Positions 1-6,108 of a stretch of 6,112 nt of DNA are shown here, piece by piece. The translations under genes were made by a program, and so were the position numbers. The DNA lies in NCBI GenBank assembly GCA_964629975.1, contig CAZVUN010000155.1:1-6112 (forward strand), read 5' to 3'. Each line of letters opens with the position of its first letter. Positions within the stretch are counted from its first letter, which is position 1. The stretch comes from G020354085 sp964629975. GTDB taxonomy: Bacteria; Pseudomonadota; Gammaproteobacteria; Acidiferrobacterales; Sulfurifustaceae. The notes beneath the pieces are model-generated. The model was given only the letters and a program-made list of their open reading frames with translations. It searched no databases and was not told the origin of the DNA.

Positions 1-1634
1 CGGACGCGCCGGTCCGCCGGCGCCGCGCGCCGCTGGCGCAACCAGTCCTCATAGCCGCCCACGTATTCGCCGACCCGTCCGTCCCCCTCGAACACCAGCG
101 TGCTGGTCACCACGTTGTCGAGAAATGCCCGGTCGTGGCTCACCAGCAACAGCGTGCCGTCGTACTCGGCGAGCAGCTCCTCGAGCAGCTCGAGGGTATC
201 GACATCGAGGTCGTTGGTCGGCTCGTCCAGCACCAGCAGGTTGGCCGGCTCGGTGAAGATCTTGGCGAGCAGCAGGCGGTTGCGCTCGCCGCCGGACAAC
301 GACTTGACCTTGGCGTCGATGCGCTCCGGCGGAAACAGGAAGTCCTTGAGATAGCCGATCACGTGGCGGGCGCGCCCGCGCACCATGACGTAGTCGCGCC
401 CCTCGCCCAGGTTGTCGCGCACGCTCTTCTCCGGATCGAGACTGCGCCGGTGCTGGTCGAAGTAGGCGAGCTCCAGGCGCGTGCCGAGCACCACCCGGCC
501 GACGGTCGGGGCGAGCTCGCCCAGGATCAGCCGCAGCAGCGTGCTCTTGCCGCAGCCGTTCGGGCCGATGATGCCGATGCGATCGCCGCGCAGGATGCGC
601 GTCGACAGGTCGCGAATCACCCACTGCTCGCCGTAGCGAAAACCGACCTCGCGCAGATCGGCGACCACCTTGCCGGAGACGGCGCCGCTGTCGACGCCGA
701 GGCTCGCCTGGCCGGGCAGCTCGAGGCGCGCACGCCGCGCCGCGCGCATGGCCTCGAGCGCGCGCACGCGTCCCTCGTTACGCGTGCGCCGCGCCTTGAT
801 CCCCTGACGGACCCAGGCCTCCTCCTCCGCCAGTTTCCTGTCGAACCTGGCCGCGGCGCGCGCCTCGGCCTCGAGCAGCTCGTCCTTGCGGCGCAGGTAC
901 CGGTCGAAGTCGCCGGGAAAGGACGTGAGCCTGCCGCGATCGAGCTCGACGATGCGCGTGGCCAGATGGCGCAGGAACGTGCGGTCGTGGGTGATGAACA
1001 TGAGCGCGCCGTTGAACGCAAGCAGGTATTCCTCGAGCCAGTTGATGGCGGCGATGTCGAGGTGATTGGTCGGTTCATCGAGCAGCAGCAGGTCCGGCGC
1101 ACTCACCAGGGCGCGCGCCAGCAGCACCTGGCGGCGCAACCCGCCGGAGCACTCGCGCAGGCGCCGCTCGGCCGGCAGCGCGAGGCGGCTCAGGACGGTC
1201 TCGACCTTCTGGCCCAGGTTCCAGCCGTCACGCGCCTCGATGCGCGCCTGCAGCGCATCGAGGNNNNNNNNNNTTCGTACCACCCGCCGTGGTGAATGGC
1301 GGTGATCCCCGGCATGATGCGCGACGTTGTGGTATTCGGCGAGCAGCGCACCGAGTTCGCCCAGACCGCCGGCCACGACCTCGTAGACCGTGTCGTCGCG
1401 ATCCGGCGGCACCTCCTGCTCGAGATGCGCGACGCGCAGCGTGTCCTTGCGCCAGATCTCACCCTCGTCCGGCTGCGCCACCCCGGTGATCACGCGAAAC
1501 AGTGTCGATTTGCCGGTGCCGTTGCGTCCGACCAGGCATACGCGCTCGCCGGCGGCGATCTGGAAGTCGACGTGCGCGAGCAGCGGATGATGGCCGTAGG
1601 CCAGGGAAACGTCGGAGAGCGTGAGCAGCGTCAT
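1..1634 (-). CDS. uup: Uup-type ABC-F ATPase (C-terminus beyond window edge; internal N gap)
   Basis: Cytoplasmic soluble ABC-F protein with two nucleotide-binding domains and no membrane segment. The family acts on ribosomes or nucleic acids rather than in transport; E. coli Uup affects precise transposon excision and is linked to ribosome and DNA-junction handling. Seen here: 544 codons from ATG at 1634, open to position 1. NBD1 has Walker A GRNGTGKST (36-44), signature SGG (163-165), Walker B LLLLDEPTNHLD (182-193) and switch His216. The linker carries KLAEEEAWVRQGIKARRTRN (from 267), which is close to the Uup subfamily sequence. NBD2 has Walker A GPNGCGKST (357-365), LSGGERN (446-452), LLVLDEPTNDLD (466-477) and SHD with His500. 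E. coli Uup is about 635 residues, so roughly 90 residues, including the C-terminal coiled-coil DNA-binding domain, lie off-window. Residues 121-124 are unknown because of the N run. The signature of NBD1 begins with Cys (ECSGG) instead of Leu. The start was chosen because MTLLTLSDVSLAYG aligns with family N-termini; no clear Shine-Dalgarno precedes it. Identification as Uup is strong. Confidence 0.95.
   Translation of the reverse strand, partial: MTLLTLSDVSLAYGHHPLLAHVDFQIAAGERVCLVGRNGTGKSTLFRVITGVAQPDEGEIWRKDTLRVAHLEQEVPPDRDDTVYEVVAGGLGELGALLAEYHNVAHHAGDHRHSPRRVVRXXXXLDALQARIEARDGWNLGQKVETVLSRLALPAERRLRECSGGLRRQVLLARALVSAPDLLLLDEPTNHLDIAAINWLEEYLLAFNGALMFITHDRTFLRHLATRIVELDRGRLTSFPGDFDRYLRRKDELLEAEARAAARFDRKLAEEEAWVRQGIKARRTRNEGRVRALEAMRAARRARLELPGQASLGVDSGAVSGKVVADLREVGFRYGEQWVIRDLSTRILRGDRIGIIGPNGCGKSTLLRLILGELAPTVGRVVLGTRLELAYFDQHRRSLDPEKSVRDNLGEGRDYVMVRGRARHVIGYLKDFLFPPERIDAKVKSLSGGERNRLLLAKIFTEPANLLVLDEPTNDLDVDTLELLEELLAEYDGTLLLVSHDRAFLDNVVTSTLVFEGDGRVGEYVGGYEDWLRQRRAAPADRRV
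1264..1273. other. assembly gap (10 N) inside uup
   Basis: Ten undetermined bases interrupt the Uup coding sequence at codons 121-124, between the first part of NBD1 (ending LLAEYHNVAHHAGDHRHSP...) and LDALQARIEARDGW. Counted as exactly 10 bases, the frame on both sides is the same (codons begin at positions with remainder 2 modulo 3). From memory, E. coli Uup has about the same number of residues between the YH and the W of this segment, so little or nothing seems to be missing. The run could equally be a nominal scaffold spacer, in which case the true length is unknown. Confidence 0.95.
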
Positions 1635-1641
1635 CGGGGCG

Positions 1642-1655
1642 GGCGCAACGGCGCC
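1642..1655 (-). promoter_or_regulatory. GC hairpin just upstream of the uup start codon
   Basis: In the uup transcript GGCGC, loop CGTT, GCGCC forms a perfect 5-bp stem ending 7 nt before the ATG at 1634. It occupies the place where a ribosome binding site would be, and no purine-rich Shine-Dalgarno is visible. It may reduce or control initiation. Such a short stem can easily arise by chance in DNA this GC-rich. Confidence 0.25.
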
Positions 1656-1659
1656 GGCC

Positions 1660-1665
1660 ATTCTA
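1660..1665 (-). promoter_or_regulatory. uup: possible -10 box of an internal uup promoter
   Basis: The minus strand reads TAGAAT, five of six matches to TATAAT, in the 55-bp gap between the tas stop and the uup start, 25 nt before the uup ATG. It is one of few AT-rich hexamers in this GC-rich stretch. No recognisable -35 box lies 16-18 nt upstream (that position reads roughly GGCGGC), so this is a weak call. Confidence 0.3.
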
Positions 1666-1689
1666 GCGCGGAATGCGGCCGTGCCGCCG

Positions 1690-2727
1690 CTACGGTGCCG
1701 GGTTCGTGTAGCGCAGGTGCACGGCCTCGATGTCGGGTAGCGCCGCCGCCGGCAGCGGCGTGGCGCAGGCTGCCAGGTCCTCCTGCAGTTGGGCGAGCGA
1801 GGTCGCGCCGAGGAGGGTACTGGTCACGTACGGGGACTGCGCCACGAAGCCGAGCGCAAGCTGCACAGGGGTCAGGCCATGGCGGTGCGCCACCTCGGCG
1901 TAGGCCGCCACGGCCGGTGCCACGTTGGGCTTGGTGTAGCGCTGTCCGAAGGCGGGAAAGCGCGTGATGCGCCCGGCGGCGATCGGGTCCGCCTGATACT
2001 TTGCGCTGAGGTGACCGAAGGCCAGCGGCGAGTAGGCGAGCAGCGATACGTTCTCGCGAAAGGCGACCTCGGCCAGGCTCAGCTCGAAGGTGCGGTTCAA
2101 GAGGCTGTAGGCGTTCTGCACCGACACCACGCGCGGCAGGCCGTGCTCGCGCGCCAGGCGCAGGCACTCCATCACGCCCCACGGGTGCTCGTTCGACAGT
2201 CCGACATGGCGCACCTTGCCTTCGCGCACCAGCGTCGCCAGCGCCTCGAGCTGCTCGCGCAGCGGGGTTGCCTCACGTTCCTTGCCGGCGTCGAAGCGGT
2301 ACTGGCCGAACATCGGCGTGTTGCGCGCCGGCCAGTGCAGTTGGTAGAGATCGATGTAATCGGTGCGCAGGCGCGTGAGCGAACCTTCCACGGCGGCGCG
2401 GATGTTCGCCGCATCGAGCGCGCTCGGCCCGCCGCGAATCCAGCCCAGGCTGCGCGCCGGCCCGGCCACCTTGGTGGCGAGGATCACGCGGTCCCGTGCC
2501 TGGCGCGCCAGCCAGCGGCCGACGATGCTCTCGGTGCGGCCGTAGGTCTCGGCGCGCGGCGGCACCGGGTAGAGCTCGGCGGTGTCGAGGAAATTGACGC
2601 CCGCGCCGAACGCCAGGTCGAGCTGAGCGTGTGCCTCGGCCTCGCCCGTCTGCTCGCCGAAGGTCATGGTGCCAAGGCACACCGCCGACACCTGCAAGTC
2701 ACTGTCACCCAGACGCCGATACTGCAT
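1690..2727 (-). CDS. tas: Tas-like NADP(H)-dependent aldo/keto reductase
   Basis: A 345-residue cytoplasmic aldo/keto reductase, nearly the same length as E. coli Tas (346). The family reduces aldehydes or ketones with NAD(P)H in a TIM-barrel fold; the natural substrate of Tas is not established (the E. coli gene was found as a suppressor of tyrosine auxotrophy in starving cells). Seen here: N-terminus MQYRRLGDSDLQVSAVCLG, then GTMTFGEQ, and the AKR catalytic tetrad by position: D48 and Y53 (in LDTAELYPVPPR), K86 (ATKVAGP) and H131 (LYQLHW). SVQNAYSLLNR and LLAYSPLAFG follow in mid-barrel, STLLGAT sits near the cofactor end, and the C-terminus is YTNPAP (E. coli: YTYPAP). The ORF could start 19 codons earlier, but ATG 2727 matches the family N-terminus and has AGGGAG with 6-nt spacing. 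The stop is TAG. The gene lies between DUF3301 and uup, all on one strand. Subfamily assignment is strong; substrate is unknown. Confidence 0.95.
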   Translation of the reverse strand: MQYRRLGDSDLQVSAVCLGTMTFGEQTGEAEAHAQLDLAFGAGVNFLDTAELYPVPPRAETYGRTESIVGRWLARQARDRVILATKVAGPARSLGWIRGGPSALDAANIRAAVEGSLTRLRTDYIDLYQLHWPARNTPMFGQYRFDAGKEREATPLREQLEALATLVREGKVRHVGLSNEHPWGVMECLRLAREHGLPRVVSVQNAYSLLNRTFELSLAEVAFRENVSLLAYSPLAFGHLSAKYQADPIAAGRITRFPAFGQRYTKPNVAPAVAAYAEVAHRHGLTPVQLALGFVAQSPYVTSTLLGATSLAQLQEDLAACATPLPAAALPDIEAVHLRYTNPAP

Positions 2728-2733
2728 ACCCCG

Positions 2734-2739
2734 CTCCCT
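2734..2739 (-). promoter_or_regulatory. tas: Shine-Dalgarno of tas
   Basis: AGGGAG on the minus strand lies 6 nt before ATG 2727. This decides the start against the upstream in-frame ATG at 2784, which would add 19 residues not seen in the family. Confidence 0.7.
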
Positions 2740-2769
2740 GCCGGCCGCGCCGGCGCGCAGCACCCTACC

Positions 2770-2806
2770 AGAAAACCGCCGCACCGCGCATCTGCGCCAG
2801 GCGGCG
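2770..2806 (-). terminator. terminator-like hairpin after the DUF3301 gene
   Basis: On the minus strand CGCCGC (2806-2801) pairs with GCGGCG (2782-2777). Inside is a second stem, GCGC-AGAT-GCGC (2797-2786), separated by a 3x3 internal loop. The stem is followed by GTTTTCT, the only T-run nearby. It begins 16 nt after the DUF3301 stop and ends 42 nt before the tas start. This resembles a weak Rho-independent terminator that would attenuate read-through into tas. The T tract is short and the internal loop weakens the stem, so it may be only partly active or fortuitous. Confidence 0.35.
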
Positions 2807-2822
2807 CCGGCCGCCGGCCAGG

Positions 2823-3137
2823 CTAAAGCCGGAACGGCTCGAGCTCGACGGCCAGCACGCGCGTGCCGGCCATCGCGATCCGCCCGCGGTAGCGCGTGGC
2901 ACCGTCGCGCGTGAACTCGAAGCGATACTCGCGCTGCCAGGCGAGCGCGCCGCGATCGGTGCGCCGCAGGCGCAGGCGCGTGAGCTCCACCGTGTCGTCG
3001 AGCAGCTGCACCTCGGCCCGGGCGCAGGCCTGCTGCCCGGCGGCGCGCGCCAGCTCCTTGGCACGCAGTGCCGCAACCCAGTAGAGCGCGGCGATGGCCA
3101 GGGCAAACAGCACCAAAATTTCAGGGGTCGACAGCAT
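2823..3137 (-). CDS. DUF3301 family small membrane-anchored protein
   Basis: A 104-residue protein with one N-terminal hydrophobic helix (about residues 6-23, EILVLFALAIAALYWVAAL), then a basic and soluble C-terminal part. The sequence pattern (short hydrophobic N-terminus, RAKELARAAGQQACARAEVQ, QLLDDTVELTRLRLRR, a YRFEFTRDGATRYRGRI stretch and the ending VLAVELEPFRL) fits the DUF3301 family, whose function is unknown. The helix followed by Arg/Lys suggests a single anchor with the C-terminal domain in the cytoplasm. The C-terminal part looks rich in beta strands. Cys38 is the only cysteine. ATG 3137 was chosen because the helix starts right after it; longer in-frame starts up to 3320 would add an Arg/Cys/Pro-rich stretch unlike the family. 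No strong Shine-Dalgarno is seen. It is the first gene of the possible DUF3301-tas-uup transcript. Family assignment is from memory of the sequence pattern. Confidence 0.85.
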   Translation of the reverse strand: MLSTPEILVLFALAIAALYWVAALRAKELARAAGQQACARAEVQLLDDTVELTRLRLRRTDRGALAWQREYRFEFTRDGATRYRGRIAMAGTRVLAVELEPFRL

Positions 3138-3372
3138 GGAACGGCGACGATTCGATGCAGGGCGGGCCGGCAGGACCGCGGCATCATGGCAGCGCCGCAG
3201 CCGGCCTGGCGAGCACCGGGGCGTACCCCGACTGCGCGCGGCAGCGCCAGCCCCGGCACAGAAGCTGCACACAGACTGCTGGTCGGCAGGCCGCGCCGGT
3301 TTGTTGGCGCGCCTGCGCATTCTGCGAACCTCAGCCTGGACCGACCCGGGCCCCGGCGCGCTGCCGCTTCAC

Positions 3373-3447
3373 GGAGGAACACGCTTGTGCGCTGACAACC
3401 ACGCGATCGCCCCGACCCCCCGCTCAGCGGGTCGGCGGCGGAACTAG
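3373..3447 (+). other. orphan Shine-Dalgarno with possible 20-codon leader ORF
   Basis: GGAGGA at 3373-3378 is the best Shine-Dalgarno in the window, but it lies 78 nt before the kinase ATG. Six nt after it a TTG (3385) opens 20 codons (LCADNHAIAPTPRSAGRRRN) ending at TAG 3445-3447. That frame is the same as the kinase frame, whose ATG follows 9 nt after the TAG. An overlapping GTG (3387) would give only Met-Arg-stop. It may be a leader peptide that couples translation to the kinase, a remnant of a longer N-terminus closed by a nonsense change or sequencing error, or chance. No homology is recognised. Confidence 0.25.
3412..3435 (+). repeat. imperfect palindrome before the kinase start
   Basis: CCGA (3412-3415) and TCGG (3432-3435) flank the 13-bp palindrome CCCGCTCAGCGGG (3419-3431), leaving a 3-C bulge. 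An alternative pairing is a perfect 7-bp stem CCGACCC (3412-3418) with GGGTCGG (3429-3435) and a 10-nt loop. The two foldings exclude each other. The element overlaps the leader ORF and ends 21 nt before ATG 3457, so it could be an operator or an mRNA structure affecting kinase translation. Confidence 0.4.
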
Positions 3448-3456
3448 CGCACGCCC

Positions 3457-6108
3457 ATGTCGGCCGCCGAACCCGCCGTCTCCGGTCTCGCGCCGGCCGC
3501 CGCCGGGCGCGCGAGCGCACGGCGCGTGCCGCTGCCGCGCCGGCTGAGCACGTTGCTGGCGCTGCTGGTCGTGGCGCTGTTCAGCGGCTCCATGACGGTG
3601 TTCACCTATCACGTCTTGCAGGACGAGGTGACCCACATCACGACGTCGCTCGAGCTGCAGGCCGCCGTGCTGGCGCGCAACCTCGCCGCCACCGGCGCGG
3701 ACCACCTGCTGGCACGCGACTACACCTCGCTCGAGCAGATGCTGCTGCGCACCATTGAATTCCCGGGCGTGACCGAGATCCAGATGCTCGATGCGCGCGG
3801 CAAACGCGTGAGCGAGGTCGTGCGCGCGCAGGGTGTGGTCACCGCGCACTACGGGCGGCCGGCGCTGGCGCTGCCGCCCGTTGCCGAGGCCAGCCTGCGC
3901 CGCGATGACACGCACCTGGAGGTGTGGCAGCCGGTGGTCCTGGGCGAGCTGCTCGGCTGGGTGCGCATCGCACACAGCCTCGAGGACATCGCGCGCACGC
4001 AGCAGCGCGTCTGGACCAAGCACTCGCTCCTCGGCGCGCTGCTGCTCGTGATTAGCGTCGTGCTGCTGCTGGCGATCCTGCGCCGCCCGATCACCTCGAT
4101 CGAGCGCTACACCGAGTTCGCCGATCGCATCGATGACAGCAAGGGCGCCCAGGTGCCGGTGTGCAAGCACCCCGGGGAGCTCGAGCGTCTCGGCCAGGCG
4201 CTGAACCGTGCCTCGTTCCGGCTGCACGAGCAGAATATCACCATCCGTGAAGCGCTCGCCGATCTGCAGCGCCTGGCGGCGTTCCCGGAGAAAAGCCCGG
4301 ACATCGTCCTTGCGGTCACGGTCGGGGGCGATCTGGAGTACGTCAATCCGCACGGGCACCGCACCCTCGCCGAGCTCGGGCTCGCGCTCGATCAGTTCCA
4401 CGCGCTGCTGCCGGTCAACCTCCGCGAGGTCCTGGAACACGGCATGCGCGAGAACATCAGTACCCGCGCCGTGGAGGCAACGTACGCCGGGCGCGCCTGG
4501 CTGTGGACCTTCGCGCCGATCAGCGCGCGTGACGTGGTGCACTGCTACGCACACGAGATCACGGAAAAGAAGCAGGCCGAGGAGCAGGCGCGCCACGCAC
4601 TGCTCGAGACGCGCGCGGCCCAGGCAGCCAACCGCGCCAAGAGCACGTTCCTCGCCAACATGAGCCACGAAATACGCACGCCGCTCACCGCGATCATCGG
4701 GTTCTCCGAGTCGCTGCTCGACAGCGGCCAGTCGATGACCGAGCGCGTCGCGGCCATCAACACCGTGATCCGCGCCGGCCGCCACCTGCTGCACATCATC
4801 AACGAGATCCTGGACCTGTCGAAGATCGAGGCCGAACGGATCGAGATCGAGCGCATCCGCGTGCCGCTGTTTGCGCTGCTCGAGGACATCGCCGCGCTCG
4901 CGCGCCTGCAGGCCGAGGAGAAAGGCATCGGCTTCAGCATCGAGCCGGCGTTCCCGCTGCCCGCCACGATCACCAGCGACCCGGTCCGCCTCAAGCAGAT
5001 CCTGCTCAACCTGGTGAACAACGCGATCAAGTTCACCGAGCGCGGCCAGGTGACGGTGCGCGTGGCGCTGCGCGCCTCCGCGGAAATCCTGCATGTCGAG
5101 GTGCTCGACACCGGCATCGGCATTGCGCCGGAGACGCTGGCGCGGCTGTTCCAGCCGTTCAGCCAGGCGGACACCTCCACCACCCGGCGCTTCGGCGGCA
5201 CCGGTCTTGGCCTGTACCTGTCCAAGCTGCTGGCCGAGAAACTGGGCGGCATGCTGAGCGCGAGCAGCACACCGGGTGCCGGCAGCTGCTTCACCTGCAC
5301 GGTCAGCACCGGCGCGCTCGCGGGCGTGCCGCTGCTCGAGGCGCCACCGCCGCGCACGGACGAGGCCACGCGCGTGGCGGTCGCCCCGGCCACGGTCAGC
5401 GGCAACGTGCTGCTGGTCGAGGACAATGCCGACAACCAGCGGCTGGTGTCGCTCTACCTGCGCAATCTGGGCGCGGCGGTGACGCTCGCGAACAACGGTG
5501 CCGAGGGCGTGGAACGCGCGCTCGCCGGCGACTTCGACCTGGTCCTCATGGACATGCAGATGCCGGTGATGGACGGGCTCGAGGCGACGCGGGCGCTGCG
5601 CGCGCACGGCTACCGCGGGCCGATCGTGGCGCTCACGGCCGGGGCCATGCAGAGCGACATCCAGCGCGCGCTCGACGCCGGCTGCAACGGCCATCTCACC
5701 AAGCCGATCGAGCGCATGCGCTTCCAGACCACGATCAGCCGCTACCTGCGATCCCGCAGCGTACCGGCGCCGCCGGAATCGCCCCTGGGGTCGACCCTGC
5801 TGCAGGAGGATGCGGCGCTCGCCGACATCGTCGCCCAGTTCGTCACGCGTCTGCCGCAACTGCTCGACGATCTGGCGCACAGCGTGGCGAGCGGCGCGTG
5901 GGATGCCGTGCGCGCCAAGGCCCACGACCTCAAGGCCGTCGGTGGCGGCTATGGCTTCGCGCCGCTGAGCGAGGTGGCCGCGCGCCTGGAATTCGAGCTC
6001 GCCAAGCAGAGCTACGACCGCCTGCCGGCGCTGCTCGAGGAGCTGCGCCGCCTGCAGCGGCGCATCGCCGCCGGCGCGAGCGCGCCGCCACCGCCCGCGA
6101 ACGCCTGA
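3457..6108 (+). CDS. tripartite hybrid sensor histidine kinase (HAMP-PAS-HisKA-HATPase-REC-HPt), BarA/GacS-like layout
   Basis: An 883-residue inner-membrane phosphorelay kinase. TM1 is about residues 30-50, followed by a periplasmic sensor of about 52-188 (PDC/Cache-like fold is a guess) and TM2 at 190-208. HAMP is about 209-262 with P211. A PAS-like domain at about 275-370 starts FPEKSPDIVLAV and is followed by the helix ITEKKQAEEQ. HisKA has phosphoacceptor H404 in NMSHEIRTPL. The HATPase has N518/N522 (N box), DTGIGI 551-556, the F box at 565-568 and GGTGLGL 580-586. The receiver (about 649-758) has E655/D656, phosphoacceptor D699 (LMDMQMPVMDG), T727 and K749. HPt (about 775-865) has H823 in AHDLKAVGGGYGF. 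The expected phosphate path is H404, D699, H823, then an unlinked response regulator. All catalytic residues are present, so it looks active. ATG 3457 is the first start after an in-frame TAG at 3445; its ribosome site is poor (GGCGGCGGA about 15 nt upstream). The stop is TGA. BarA/GacS are similar in layout and size but lack this PAS-like domain; the signal and partner are unknown. Confidence 0.95.
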   Translation: MSAAEPAVSGLAPAAAGRASARRVPLPRRLSTLLALLVVALFSGSMTVFTYHVLQDEVTHITTSLELQAAVLARNLAATGADHLLARDYTSLEQMLLRTIEFPGVTEIQMLDARGKRVSEVVRAQGVVTAHYGRPALALPPVAEASLRRDDTHLEVWQPVVLGELLGWVRIAHSLEDIARTQQRVWTKHSLLGALLLVISVVLLLAILRRPITSIERYTEFADRIDDSKGAQVPVCKHPGELERLGQALNRASFRLHEQNITIREALADLQRLAAFPEKSPDIVLAVTVGGDLEYVNPHGHRTLAELGLALDQFHALLPVNLREVLEHGMRENISTRAVEATYAGRAWLWTFAPISARDVVHCYAHEITEKKQAEEQARHALLETRAAQAANRAKSTFLANMSHEIRTPLTAIIGFSESLLDSGQSMTERVAAINTVIRAGRHLLHIINEILDLSKIEAERIEIERIRVPLFALLEDIAALARLQAEEKGIGFSIEPAFPLPATITSDPVRLKQILLNLVNNAIKFTERGQVTVRVALRASAEILHVEVLDTGIGIAPETLARLFQPFSQADTSTTRRFGGTGLGLYLSKLLAEKLGGMLSASSTPGAGSCFTCTVSTGALAGVPLLEAPPPRTDEATRVAVAPATVSGNVLLVEDNADNQRLVSLYLRNLGAAVTLANNGAEGVERALAGDFDLVLMDMQMPVMDGLEATRALRAHGYRGPIVALTAGAMQSDIQRALDAGCNGHLTKPIERMRFQTTISRYLRSRSVPAPPESPLGSTLLQEDAALADIVAQFVTRLPQLLDDLAHSVASGAWDAVRAKAHDLKAVGGGYGFAPLSEVAARLEFELAKQSYDRLPALLEELRRLQRRIAAGASAPPPPANA

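Larger units (their letters stand above)
3138..3456. promoter_or_regulatory. divergent intergenic region between the DUF3301 gene and the sensor kinase
   Basis: 319 bp with no supported gene on either strand. As it lies between two divergent starts, it should carry promoters for both. I see no convincing -35/-10 pair. TTGTTG at 3301-3306 (plus) is -35-like but has no -10 partner at 16-18 bp, and CAGAAT on the minus strand near 3318-3323 is a poor -10. A perfect short hairpin CGGGG-CGTA-CCCCG lies at 3217-3230. The last 85 bp hold the Shine-Dalgarno/leader ORF and the palindrome listed separately. Confidence 0.6.

Noticed and set aside
135..1295. 386-codon plus-strand open frame opposite uup
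   Set aside because: It crosses the N gap and lies antisense to conserved Walker and signature motifs; its translation is typical Ala/Arg/Gln-rich shadow sequence.
1..1634. Antibiotic-resistance type ABC-F protein
   Set aside because: The linker block around residues 267-296 and the C-terminal NBD sequence follow the Uup subfamily closely rather than Vga/Msr/Lsa-type proteins.
1789..2826. 345-codon plus-strand open frame opposite tas
   Set aside because: It is antisense to a complete aldo/keto reductase with intact tetrad and has no domain of its own.
3188..3248. 9-bp direct repeat GGCAGCGCC (3188-3196 and 3240-3248)
   Set aside because: Short, GC-only apart from one A, and not part of a longer array; expected by chance in this composition.
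3138..3320. N-terminal extension of the DUF3301 protein to an upstream ATG
   Set aside because: The added 61 residues are Arg/Cys/Pro-rich with no family resemblance, and the hydrophobic anchor starts right after ATG 3137.
3301..3330. TTGTTG as a -35 box of a kinase promoter
   Set aside because: The hexamers 16-18 bp downstream (such as TGCGAA) do not resemble a -10 box.
3424..5925. 833-codon open frame on the minus strand opposite the hybrid kinase
   Set aside because: The plus strand frame encodes a full set of kinase, receiver and HPt motifs. The antisense product is a low-complexity Arg/Ala/Gly/Leu-rich sequence with no recognisable domain, as expected for a frame opposite high-GC codons.
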